Both the position numbers and the translations under genes were made by a program. Below are positions 35,642-44,600 of a DNA stretch of 64,000 nt, in pieces; positions within the stretch are counted from its first letter, which is position 1, and each line of letters begins with the position of its first letter. The stretch comes from Brumimicrobium glaciale. GTDB lineage: Bacteria; Bacteroidota; Bacteroidia; Flavobacteriales_D; Crocinitomicaceae. The stretch covers positions 806,001 through 870,000 of the forward strand of contig NZ_SETE01000001.1 in NCBI RefSeq assembly GCF_004152935.1, in the 5' to 3' direction. Below the pieces are notes generated by a model. That model ran no database searches. It saw only the letters and a program-made list of their open reading frames with translations, and was not told where the DNA came from.

Positions 35642-37810
35642 TTATAATTTAGTCTTAAAACAGATGATTGACTTTGATATAATTGTATAAGTATACAAAG
35701 TCTTATCGTATTTATTGTAAGCCGAAAAAGATTGATTACGTCCTTCTTTTGGATATCCTTCTAATTCTTCACCTGTTTTCTGATAAGCATGAATCTTGTT
35801 TTGAAGATAATCTAAAACAGTACAAATAGATTTTTCTTCAATATAATTAAAGCTTCCAATTTCATTAAATGGCAATTGCTTACTGAAGATAATATCATGA
35901 TTGTGATTCAAGACTTTGAATGAATTGTTTTGGGCAATTACAATGTGGTCAGCGTTAACACTGAATAATTTCCCATCATCAAGCATTTTTACATTGTCAT
36001 TTGTTCCGCTGGATTTCAATAGCTGACTGTAAACTTTTCCGTCCTTTTCAAAGTAAGAAATTATTTTTCCATTGTGCTTTATTGAATATTGTGCACTTGT
36101 ATTGCCTATTAAACTCGCTTTGGCAGGTGTTTCAAGATAACCCAAGATTTGTTGAAATTCTGAATTAATAGCCCAAACACGCAGGTTTCCTCTAATATTT
36201 AATCCATAAGGAGTGGAAACAATGGCTTCTTTTCCAAGCTGAATAATATTTAATTCCTGACCTGCGCTGTTCAGCATAATGATTTCGCCTTTCTCATTTC
36301 CGATTAAGAATCGTTTTGTTCCATTCCAAACAAAATCACTGATGTTAGATGTCAACGCATATTCGGATTGATAAGGGAATCCTCCAACCGTATTTCCATT
36401 TAAGTCCAATAAATGAATTTGTTTATTGGTTATAATAAGGAATTGATGCTTATTGTTATCAAAAACATCAATCACTTGAACTTTTCCTTTGATCGGCGTT
36501 TTTAAATCTCCTTTCCAAATTGAATTTCCGTTTGGACTGATGAGTTCATATTTTCCAGAACTACTGTAGCTCAAAACAGAAGTTCCTTTTCTTAAATGAT
36601 CTGTAATTGGAGCTAAATTAAATGGTTCATGATCAACTGAAGCAGACCAAGTGGTTTTGTCCTGAACGCTTAACTGCTCGTTTGGTGGTTTTGTATTGAC
36701 CTCAAACAAAAGTTTATCTTTCCATGTTAAACTCGCTTTTTTGTCTGTTGAGATATCTCGTAAATTTACATTGGAAGGTAAACCTCCAAAAAATTGTTCT
36801 AGTCTTTCCGGACTCAATGCAAGTGTTTTTCCCAATTGATAATCGACTAGGATTTTTCTAGCTGTACTTTTTGAATCTACAAATAATACCTTGTCTTCAA
36901 TTTCAATAACATAAATACGAGAATTCTTCTTCGCTGGAAAATCTGCTGTCAATTGAAAACCTGTAAATGAATGCATGTCCTCCACAACTATCACAGAGTC
37001 TTCACTTTTAGATTGTTCAATTAAAATTAAACTAGGTTTTTGCTGCGATCGGTAATCACTTACAATAATGTGTTGACCTTCATAATCTAAACTTACAAAT
37101 CCATTATCAACCCAAAGATTCATTGGGCTATTTTTAAAAACTGAATCCGTTGCTGCTGCATAAAAGCGTTCTTTAAATAAATAAGATGAGCTTGTATAAG
37201 GAATTACAGAGGCAAACATTGGAATATCTTGAATTGCTTCTCCATAAATTGATCTTGGATCACTAGATCTGTATTCGAAAAAACCTTTGTTTAAATTGTA
37301 AACATCTGTTCGTTTCCATTGTGTTTCTTCTTTAACCCAAAAGTTAGCCGAAGCTTTTTTATCTCCTTCAATTAAAAATTGAATTGGTTCTTTATGATTA
37401 CACGGAACATAGTTTTGAGATATCATCAAATGGCCACCTTCATTTTTAAAATCTAGATTATTTAATTTGAAATGAGATTTAATTAAATCAACCTCTTCTT
37501 TTTTCCATTTAGAATCTTTTTCAAAAATAACGATTGGTCGATTTCCACTCACATAAACTTTTGCGTTTAAGTAATTCAAAGAATCTAAATGATTCAAAGA
37601 CAGCGCTAAAGGGTTGGCCTTTACTGCGGTGAAGTAATTGGCGTCTTTTGTTTCACTGTATTTATTAATTAATAAAATAGACGCGTCCTCATCACAAAAA
37701 ACTTGTTCAGGATTGATGGAATTATCGGTGTTAAGCCACAGCTCATAACTAGAATATCCAATCCAGAGAACAGCACCTAAAACAATGCAAATAAGAAGAA
37801 AACGTTTCAT
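35642..37810 (-). CDS. Membrane-anchored beta-propeller-like protein, 722 aa
   Basis: The product begins with an uncleaved-looking signal anchor (MKRFLLICIVLGAVLWIGYSSYELW), so it probably faces the periplasm from the inner membrane. The N-terminal 300 residues are mixed alpha/beta (a globular domain of unknown type). From about 400 onward repeated units such as YELISPNGNSIWKGDLKT, IHLLDLNGNTVGGFPYQ and NEKGEIIMLNSAGQELNIIQLG suggest a PQQ/WD-like propeller. I recognise no enzyme motif. It is the first gene of a two-gene operon with the lipoprotein gene; the -7 element is 14 nt upstream of the start. Confidence 0.78.
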   Translation of the reverse strand: MKRFLLICIVLGAVLWIGYSSYELWLNTDNSINPEQVFCDEDASILLINKYSETKDANYFTAVKANPLALSLNHLDSLNYLNAKVYVSGNRPIVIFEKDSKWKKEEVDLIKSHFKLNNLDFKNEGGHLMISQNYVPCNHKEPIQFLIEGDKKASANFWVKEETQWKRTDVYNLNKGFFEYRSSDPRSIYGEAIQDIPMFASVIPYTSSSYLFKERFYAAATDSVFKNSPMNLWVDNGFVSLDYEGQHIIVSDYRSQQKPSLILIEQSKSEDSVIVVEDMHSFTGFQLTADFPAKKNSRIYVIEIEDKVLFVDSKSTARKILVDYQLGKTLALSPERLEQFFGGLPSNVNLRDISTDKKASLTWKDKLLFEVNTKPPNEQLSVQDKTTWSASVDHEPFNLAPITDHLRKGTSVLSYSSSGKYELISPNGNSIWKGDLKTPIKGKVQVIDVFDNNKHQFLIITNKQIHLLDLNGNTVGGFPYQSEYALTSNISDFVWNGTKRFLIGNEKGEIIMLNSAGQELNIIQLGKEAIVSTPYGLNIRGNLRVWAINSEFQQILGYLETPAKASLIGNTSAQYSIKHNGKIISYFEKDGKVYSQLLKSSGTNDNVKMLDDGKLFSVNADHIVIAQNNSFKVLNHNHDIIFSKQLPFNEIGSFNYIEEKSICTVLDYLQNKIHAYQKTGEELEGYPKEGRNQSFSAYNKYDKTLYTYTIISKSIICFKTKL

Positions 37811-37824
37811 TCAGCTATTTTTTT

Positions 37825-37832
37825 CAAATCTA
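37825..37832 (-). promoter_or_regulatory. -7 element of the propeller/lipoprotein operon
   Basis: CAAATCTA reads TAGATTTG on the minus strand, a TAnnTTTG match 14 nt before the ATG at 37810. Confidence 0.5.
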
Positions 37833-38000
37833 AAGTTTAAAAATAAACAATTGTAAGGCTTTGAAGCTTTTTATTAACGATTTATTGTTTTTATAGGTAC
37901 AGAGTACAACAACGAGGAATCTCTTTTTTGTTATTTCGAAAGTGAAAAGACTTCTAAAGCACGAGTCATTATGATTTAATGTGGTGAATATCTAATTTCC

Positions 38001-38585
38001 TTAATCCAGATTCGGTAGAAGCTTAAAAGATTTCCTGTGGTATTTTGTAATCCCATTTTCAATCAAAGCTAATTTATGTTCTTTAGTAGGATAACCTTTA
38101 TTTTTTTGCCAATTGTAAGCGGGTTCTTTTAAATGTAAATCTCTCATGAAATCGTCTCGTGCTTCTTTTGCTAAAATTGAAGCTGCTGCAATACTTTGGA
38201 ATAATGTATCCCCTTTAATAATACATTCATGCTTAATTTCAGGATATGGGTTAAATCGATTTCCGTCTATTAGCAAGAGTTCTGGTCGAATTTTTAAAAC
38301 ATCTACCGCTTTATGCATAGCCAGAAAACTCGCATTAAGAATATTAATTTCATCGATTTTTTCTTGATCTACAAAAGCAATTCCATAAGCAAGTGCTTTC
38401 TCCTTAATTAATGGAACAAGTTCTTGGCGTTTCTTTTCCGTAAGTTGCTTGGAATCATTTAATGCATCTATTCCATGATTTTTTGGTAGAATTACTGCTG
38501 CAGCGACTACAGGTCCTGCAAGGCAGCCTCTTCCAGCCTCATCACAACCTGCTTCTATTTTATTTGGATCAAAAAATGGATTCAT
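38001..38585 (-). CDS. rnhB: Ribonuclease HII
   Basis: RNase HII nicks RNA-DNA hybrids and removes misincorporated ribonucleotides. The 194-residue product has the conserved start EAGCDEAGRGCLAGPV with catalytic Asp15-Glu16, DSKQLTEKKR, a third Asp in LLIDGNRF, and KGDTLFQSIAAASILAKEARDD with the last acidic residue. Its length is typical of the single-domain bacterial enzyme. It is monocistronic, divergent from the 120-aa secreted gene. Confidence 0.95.
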   Translation of the reverse strand: MNPFFDPNKIEAGCDEAGRGCLAGPVVAAAVILPKNHGIDALNDSKQLTEKKRQELVPLIKEKALAYGIAFVDQEKIDEINILNASFLAMHKAVDVLKIRPELLLIDGNRFNPYPEIKHECIIKGDTLFQSIAAASILAKEARDDFMRDLHLKEPAYNWQKNKGYPTKEHKLALIENGITKYHRKSFKLLPNLD

Positions 38586-38740
38586 TTATTTCTATTTGCA
38601 CAAAAATGGAGATTTTATTTGGCATGTGGTTTGCTTTTATCTTTCTAATTATAACTAAGAAATAAAAAAAAAGAAGACTAATTCATTGTAAAAGCAACTT
38701 TTTATCCGCAACTTTAGTCTTATTATTAAAATGTAGAACT

Positions 38741-39103
38741 ATGAAAAAATTAATTATACTTTTCGCCATACTGATATTCGCTGGTGTAGGTTTCGCACAA
38801 ACCGCTACGGTTAGTGGAACAGCAGTAACTTTAAAGAAAAATCTTTCAGAGGATTTTGTAGAATTTAAATTGCCTAGTGAAGTAACAAACGACGTAGTTG
38901 AAAAATCTGCGCAGTATTATACAGACTATTTTACAGTAGATTTTAATGATAAAACTAAAATTGCAAGAGTTAATCTTCTTAGTCAAGATGAACAAGCAAA
39001 AAGAGTAATTTCAAGATTCTTACTTTCTATAGGAGTTAGAACTGTATCTTTTGAAGCTAAAGATTATACGATTATGGAGTTTTATTCTAACTTCTTAGAA
39101 TAA
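38741..39103 (+). CDS. Small secreted hypothetical protein, 120 aa
   Basis: MKKLIILFAILIFAGVGFAQ is a type I signal peptide with cleavage after AQ. The mature portion (about 100 residues) starts TATVSGTAVTLKKNLSED and then looks alpha/beta (QYYTDYFTVDFNDKTKIARVNLLSQ, FLLSIGVRTVSFEAKDYTIMEFY). I recognise no family. It is an exported periplasmic or extracellular protein, monocistronic, with its own terminator, immediately upstream of the metal-response two-component operon but not part of it. Confidence 0.75.
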   Translation: MKKLIILFAILIFAGVGFAQTATVSGTAVTLKKNLSEDFVEFKLPSEVTNDVVEKSAQYYTDYFTVDFNDKTKIARVNLLSQDEQAKRVISRFLLSIGVRTVSFEAKDYTIMEFYSNFLE

Positions 39104-39126
39104 AAATCAACAAAATATTTAAAATG

Positions 39127-39153
39127 AAGCTCACCATTTGGTGGGCTTTTTTT
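39127..39153 (+). terminator. Rho-independent terminator before the two-component operon
   Basis: The arms AAGCTCACC (39127-39135) and GGTGGGCTT (39140-39148, one G-U wobble) with an ATTT loop are followed by seven T's. Confidence 0.88.
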
Positions 39154-39179
39154 ATGGTTTAACTTGAAAATTTTGATTC

Positions 39180-39243
39180 AAGTAATCTTAAGCAAACTTT
39201 AAGATTACTTATTTCCTTATGACTTATTTTTATTCAATCTTTG
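39180..39243 (+). promoter_or_regulatory. Autoregulatory operator/promoter of the response-regulator gene
   Basis: CTTAAG (39187-39192), CAAAC, TTTAAG (39198-39203) form a tandem box like the PmrA/OmpR-type HTTAAK-N5-HTTAAK. The box lies in a larger inverted repeat, AAGTAATCTTAA (39180-39191) / TTAAGATTACTT (39199-39210). A -7-like AATCTTTG follows at 39236-39243, 4 nt before the ATG. The same box and spacing recur before the pump gene. Confidence 0.65.
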
Positions 39244-39247
39244 TATT

Positions 39248-39916
39248 ATGAGAATATTAATAGTAGAAGATGAAAAAGGTATAGCCGATTTTCTCCAACA
39301 AGGATTGGAAGAAGAGTCTTTTACTGTTGATGTCACTTATTCTGGAAATGAGGGATTATCGAAGGCTCTATCAGGTGAATATGATTTATTGATTTTGGAC
39401 TGGATGCTACCTGAGCAAAGTGGAATTGAGATTTGCACCCAGTTTCGTAAAGAATTTAAAGAAACACCTGTTATATTTCTTACCGCAAAAGATACTGTGC
39501 AAGAAACTATAACTGGATTACAGGTTGGAGCTAATGATTATATTAAAAAACCGTTTGATTTTAAAGAGCTCTTAGAACGGGTTAGAGTGCAACTAAGAAC
39601 AAATTCAAGTGATTTAAGTGAGTTGATACTTGGCTCTATTGTATTGAATTTAGATGCGCACACGGTTTTTAAGGGTGATGAGAAAATTGCATTGACCCAA
39701 AAAGAATTTTCATTATTAGAATTGCTCGTTAGGAATAAAGGAAAAGTATGTACAAGAACAAACATAATTGAAAGTGTTTGGGATATCCACTTCGATTATA
39801 ACACGGGTGTTATAGATGTTTTTATCAATTCCTTACGTAAAAAATTAAAGATTACTGATGCAGAAAATTACATTCAAACCGTTAGGGGGATTGGATATAT
39901 AGCCAACGATATATGA
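39248..39916 (+). CDS. OmpR-family response regulator (metal-responsive, CusR/CzcR-like)
   Basis: The 222-residue transcription factor has a receiver domain (1-120; acidic pocket EDE 7-9, phosphoacceptor Asp51 in LILDWMLPEQSG, Thr in FLTAKD, Lys in YIKKPFD) and a winged-helix DNA-binding domain (about 125-220; LTQKEFSLLELLVRNKGKVCTRTNIIESVWD, IDVFINSLRKKLK, IQTVRGIGYIA). It overlaps the kinase gene by 4 bp (ATGA). The cognate box CTTAAG-N5-CTTAAG is found before this gene and before the RND pump gene. The start codon is 4 nt after the -7-like element, so the transcript may be leaderless. Confidence 0.95.
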   Translation: MRILIVEDEKGIADFLQQGLEEESFTVDVTYSGNEGLSKALSGEYDLLILDWMLPEQSGIEICTQFRKEFKETPVIFLTAKDTVQETITGLQVGANDYIKKPFDFKELLERVRVQLRTNSSDLSELILGSIVLNLDAHTVFKGDEKIALTQKEFSLLELLVRNKGKVCTRTNIIESVWDIHFDYNTGVIDVFINSLRKKLKITDAENYIQTVRGIGYIANDI

Positions 39917-41286
39917 GTTTAAATTTTAAAAAACGAATTGCATTTCATTTTATAGTTGCTACTGCGATAGTAATTGCTGTAGTTTTTGGAATTGTATATT
40001 TGATTGTTCAACAAACTGTTTATCGGAATATTGATAATGATTTATCTTTTGAGGCCAACAAGCATACTAAAGAAATTTATCAAACAGAAGATGGGATAAA
40101 ATTCATACATAAAGGCGAATGGGAAGAAACTGAACATAGAGAGGTTCAAGTAAATCCGGTTTTTATTCAATTAACAAATAAACTTGGAGAGGTTACGGAT
40201 AAGTCTCCCAACCTTAAAGAAGATCAATTAATTTTTAAAAATGAGAATAAATATGGAGATCACTTCAATACCAAGTTAAAAGAAAGGTTTATTCGTCAAG
40301 CCCAAATACCCATTGAGAAAAATGGTAAAATTAACGGATACATAATCGCAGCAATGTCTTTAGATGGTTCGTTAATGGTGCTTGAAAATTTAAGGAACAC
40401 ACTTTTATTTCTTTTTCCAATAGTATTAATTGGTCTATTCTTTATTTCCTCTTTTCTAGCTGGAAAAAGTATTTCCCCAGTGGTATTGATAACAAATACT
40501 GCCAACCGAATAACGAAGAATAATTTAAACGAACGAATTGAACTCCCTCAGAATGAAGATGAATTATATGATTTATCTAGTTCCATAAACTCATTAATTG
40601 ATCGATTAGGAAAAGCATTAGAGAGAGAAAAACAGTTTACATCAGATGCTTCGCATGAACTGAGGACGCCAATCTCCATAATTAAAGGAACATTAGAAGT
40701 GTTAATTCGAAAAGATCGTAATGTAGAGGAATACCGAGAAAAGATAAATTATAGTTTAAAAGAGTTAGATAGAATGGCAATTATGATAGAACAATTGCTG
40801 GTCTTGGCAAGGTTTGATTCAAATACAGAATTAGCTACCAATGCTACTTCTTCCATTGTTGATATCATGAATCAGATAATTATTCAAAGAACGCCTTCTA
40901 TTTTAGATAAGAATATTGACTTAGTTATACATACGGAAGATGGAGAAGAAACGGAACTGAATACTTTTCATACGCATCTAATTTTGGATAACATTCTAAG
41001 CAATGCTATCAAATATTCTCATTTGAATGGAAAAATAGAAATTTCAATTCGAGGAAATTCAAATGCTGTTTCTTGCCAGATAAAAGATTATGGAATCGGT
41101 ATTAAGAAGTCTGATATACAAAGTCTTTACACTCCATTTTTTAGATCAGATGCATTAAATCACAAAGATATAAAAGGGGTCGGATTAGGACTTTCTATTG
41201 TCCAGAAAGCTGCAGCGGTATGTAATGCAGAAATACTAATTCATAGTGATTTAGGTAAAGGAACAGCAGTAGATATAAGATTTTAG
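39913..41286 (+). CDS. Sensor histidine kinase of the metal-response system
   Basis: The 457-residue inner-membrane kinase has two transmembrane helices (about 12-33 and 163-184) flanking a periplasmic sensor region of about 130 residues rich in charged residues and a few His. HAMP (about 185-237), HisKA with phosphoacceptor His248 (SDASHELRTPISIIKGT), N-box (ILDNILSNAIKYSH) and G-boxes (IKDYGIGI, GVGLGLSIVQKAA) follow. It overlaps the response-regulator gene by 4 bp. The neighbourhood points to a metal signal, but no metal-binding motif in the sensor region is clear, so the signal ion is inferred only from the pump. Confidence 0.93.
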   Translation: MSLNFKKRIAFHFIVATAIVIAVVFGIVYLIVQQTVYRNIDNDLSFEANKHTKEIYQTEDGIKFIHKGEWEETEHREVQVNPVFIQLTNKLGEVTDKSPNLKEDQLIFKNENKYGDHFNTKLKERFIRQAQIPIEKNGKINGYIIAAMSLDGSLMVLENLRNTLLFLFPIVLIGLFFISSFLAGKSISPVVLITNTANRITKNNLNERIELPQNEDELYDLSSSINSLIDRLGKALEREKQFTSDASHELRTPISIIKGTLEVLIRKDRNVEEYREKINYSLKELDRMAIMIEQLLVLARFDSNTELATNATSSIVDIMNQIIIQRTPSILDKNIDLVIHTEDGEETELNTFHTHLILDNILSNAIKYSHLNGKIEISIRGNSNAVSCQIKDYGIGIKKSDIQSLYTPFFRSDALNHKDIKGVGLGLSIVQKAAAVCNAEILIHSDLGKGTAVDIRF

Positions 41287-41296
41287 ACATTAGACA

Positions 41297-41490
41297 TTAG
41301 ATGTTAGAAAAAAAGATAAGAAGTCTATTGTCTAACATCTACTGTCTAACATCTACTATCTAACATCTGTTGTCTAACATCTATTGTCTAACATCTACTG
41401 TCTAACATCTACTATCTAACATCTATTGTCTAACATCTATTGTCTAACATCTACTGTCTAACATCTATTTTTAATCCATAGTGGTTCAGT
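41297..41490. repeat. 10 x 14-bp tandem repeat (TCTAACATCTACTG) with flanking dispersed element
   Basis: Ten direct copies of a 14-mer, variable only at the last four bases (ACTG, ACTA, GTTG, ATTG, ATTT), fill 41331-41470. They are preceded by the inverted half-unit TTAGATGTTAGA (41297-41308) and followed by TCCATAGTGGTTCAGT (41475-41490), both also present at 12742-12852. The array separates the two-component operon from the pump promoter. Confidence 0.92.
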
Positions 41491-41535
41491 TTTCAAAATG
41501 ATAATATCGAACCTAAAATCGTCTTCATTTTGTAA

Positions 41536-41596
41536 AATCTTAAGCTAATCTTAAGGGAAGTTCAACATACTCTCTAGGTATTAGTTACCATATTTG
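41536..41596 (+). promoter_or_regulatory. Response-regulator box and promoter of the RND pump operon
   Basis: CTTAAG (41539-41544), CTAAT, CTTAAG (41550-41555) is a perfect HTTAAK-N5-HTTAAK direct repeat with an 11-bp period. CATATTTG (41589-41596) is the probable -7 element. The 33-34 bp from box to -7 is the same as in the regulator's own promoter, which suits an OmpR-type class II activator. Confidence 0.65.
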
Positions 41597-41621
41597 TATT
41601 CAGATTAATAACTCCATTCCA

Positions 41622-44600
41622 ATGTTCGAAAAAATAATCAATTTTAGTCTACAAAATAAGTTAGTTGTATTACTCTTTACCGCTTTTATTATTGGTACAG
41701 GTACATATTCTTTAATGAATATTCCAATTGGAGCAGTTCCTGATATTACCAATAATCAAGTTCAGGTAATCACAACCTCTCGAAATTTAGCTACGCAAGA
41801 TGTCGAGAAATTTTTGACCTATCCTGTAGAATTAGAAATGGCCAACTTACCTAACGTAAAAGAAATTCGTTCGGTATCAAAATTTGGTTTATCAGTAGTT
41901 ACGATTGTATTTGATGATAAAATTGGAACCTATCTGCCGCGACAGTTAATTGCCGAAAAAATCAAGAACGCTGAAGAAAAAATCCCAAATGGATTTGGAA
42001 CTCCTTTTATGGGGCCTATAACAACTGGTCTGGGGGAAATTTATCAATATGTTTTAGATGTTGATCCAGAACACAAAGGCGAGTATTCTATAACCGAGCT
42101 AAGAACAATTCAAGATTGGATTGTAAAAAGACAGTTGTCAGGAATACCAGGCGTAGTGGAAGTAAATACTTGGGGTGGCTTTTTAAAGCAATACGAAGTG
42201 GCTGTTGACCCAATGCGTCTTCGATCAATGGATATTTCTATCTCTGAAATCTTCACTGCTTTAGAAAATAACAACAGTGTTGCTGGTGGAGGTTATATTG
42301 AAAAAGGAAACGAAAGTTATTTCATTAGAGGAGAAGGATTGGCAAATTCTATTGAAGATATCGAAAATATAGTCGTAACAATAAGAGATAATCAACCTAT
42401 TTACGTTAAGGATATTGCGAAAGTTGGATTTGGAGCTGCGAATCGTTTTGGAGCAATCACTGGAAATGGTGAAGGAGAAAAAGTATTGGGTCAAGTGATG
42501 ATGCTAAAAGGAGCAGACTCTAAAAAAGTCATTGATGCTGTAAAAGCGAGGGTTGAAGAAATAGAAAGTTCGCTTCCAGAAGGGGTTCATATTAATGCGT
42601 TTTTGGAAAGAAGTGAATTAATTGCTAAAACTACTTTCACGGTGAGTGAAAACCTTATTCTTGGTTGTTTAATTGTGATTTTTGTAGTCGTACTTTTATT
42701 AGGTAATCTGCGCTCAGGATTAGTTGTTGCATCAGTTATTCCGTTGTGCTTAGCTTTCGCATTAACACTCATGTATATTTTTGGAGTAGATGCCAATTTA
42801 ATGAGTTTGGGAGCGATAGATTTTGGTATAATCATAGATGGAGCTGTTATTATTGTAGAGTTTATTGCCTATAAAATAACCTCTGAACGTTTGGCGATAA
42901 ATAAATTACCTAAAGGAGAAAGAAGAGCGTTTATTGACAAAGTAACCTTGGCAGGAACATCCAAAATGATGCGTTCGGCTGTGTTTGGTCAAATTATTAT
43001 AATCATCGTTTTCATCCCTATTTTATCTTTAGTCAATGTAGAGGGGAAAATGTTTAGACCCATGGCGCTGGTATTTTGTTTTGCGCTTATTGGAGCTATG
43101 ATACTTTGTTTTACATACGTTCCTGTAATGGCGTCATTGTTTTTAAAACCTACAAACCCTGATAAAAAGAATATTTCAACGCGATTGGTTGGTTTCTTAG
43201 GAAGAATTTATAAACCAATAATTATTTGGGCCCTTAGGAAAAAAGCAATTGTGCTTAGTGGTGCAGGAGTGTTATTGGTTATTGTGTATATTCTTTTTGG
43301 TCGAATGGGTGGAGAATTTGTGCCGACATTAGATGAAGGAGATCTTGTTATTCAACCGGTATTAAAAACAGGTACTTCACTCACAAAAACAGTTGAAACG
43401 ACAACCCAAATTGAGAAAATTTTAATGACTTTTCCTGAAGTAAAGCAAGTCGTTTCAAGAATTGGTGCCGCAGAAGTGCCAACGGATCCTATGTCGATGG
43501 AAGAAAGTGATGTTATTGTTAGATTAATACCGAAAAAAGAATGGGTAACAGCACAATCCAAAGATGAATTAATAGATAAATTCAAAGAAGCTTTAACTGA
43601 TATTGCGGGAATAGATTATGAATTCACGCAACCTATTGAGATGAGGTTTAATGAGTTAATTACTGGAGTGAGAGCTGACTTAGCGATAAAAATATTTGGA
43701 GAGGATTTGGATGTGTTATTTCAAACAGCTACTGAAATTGAAAAAGCCATACAGAATGTTGAAGGAGCTTCAGATATTATAGTGGAAAAAGTTGCCGGTT
43801 TACCACAAATGACGGTAACGTATGACCGCAAGAAAATTGGTAAGTATGGATTGAATATCGCAGAATTAAACAATGTACTTACGATGGGCTTTGCAGGAAT
43901 CCCTTCAGGGACTATATTTGAAGGTGAAAAACAATTTGATTTAGTCGTTCGTTTTGATGAGGAAAATAGAAAAGACATTTCAAATATTGAAACTACTTCG
44001 ATACAATTACCAAATGGAAACACCTTGCCTTTTTCAGAGTTTGCAACAATTAGCTACACTAAAGGGCCTGCGAAAATATCTAGAGACAATACAAAAAGAA
44101 GAATTGTAATTGGTGTGAATGTAAGAAATCGTGATTTGGAATCCGTAGTGAAGGATGTACAAAGCATAGTTGAAAATAAAATTCAGATCCCGAAAGGTTA
44201 TACAGTTGAATATGGAGGGCAATTTGAAAATCTACGCTCAGCAAAAGATAGATTGATGGTGGCTGTTCCGATAGCCTTATTACTTATCTTTTTCTTACTT
44301 TATTTTGCTTTCAAATCAGTGAAGGAGGCGCTCATGATTTATAGTGCAATCCCTCTCTCAGCAGTAGGAGGAGTTTTATTTCTTTATATGAGAGATTTAC
44401 CTTTTAGTATTTCTGCAGGAGTTGGATTTATTGCCTTATTTGGTATTGCAGTATTGAACGGAATTGTGCTTATTGAACAGTTTAAAGAGCTAAAAGCAGA
44501 AGGAGTGACCAACATCAATAAAAGAATAATTATGGGAACACAATTAAGATTAAGACCCGTTTTATTAACGGCTTCAGCCGCTGCCTTAGGGTTCCTTCCT

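Noticed and set aside
41331-41470. Possible CRISPR array
   Set aside because: The 14-bp unit repeats head-to-tail without spacers and no cas gene is present, so it is a tandem repeat.
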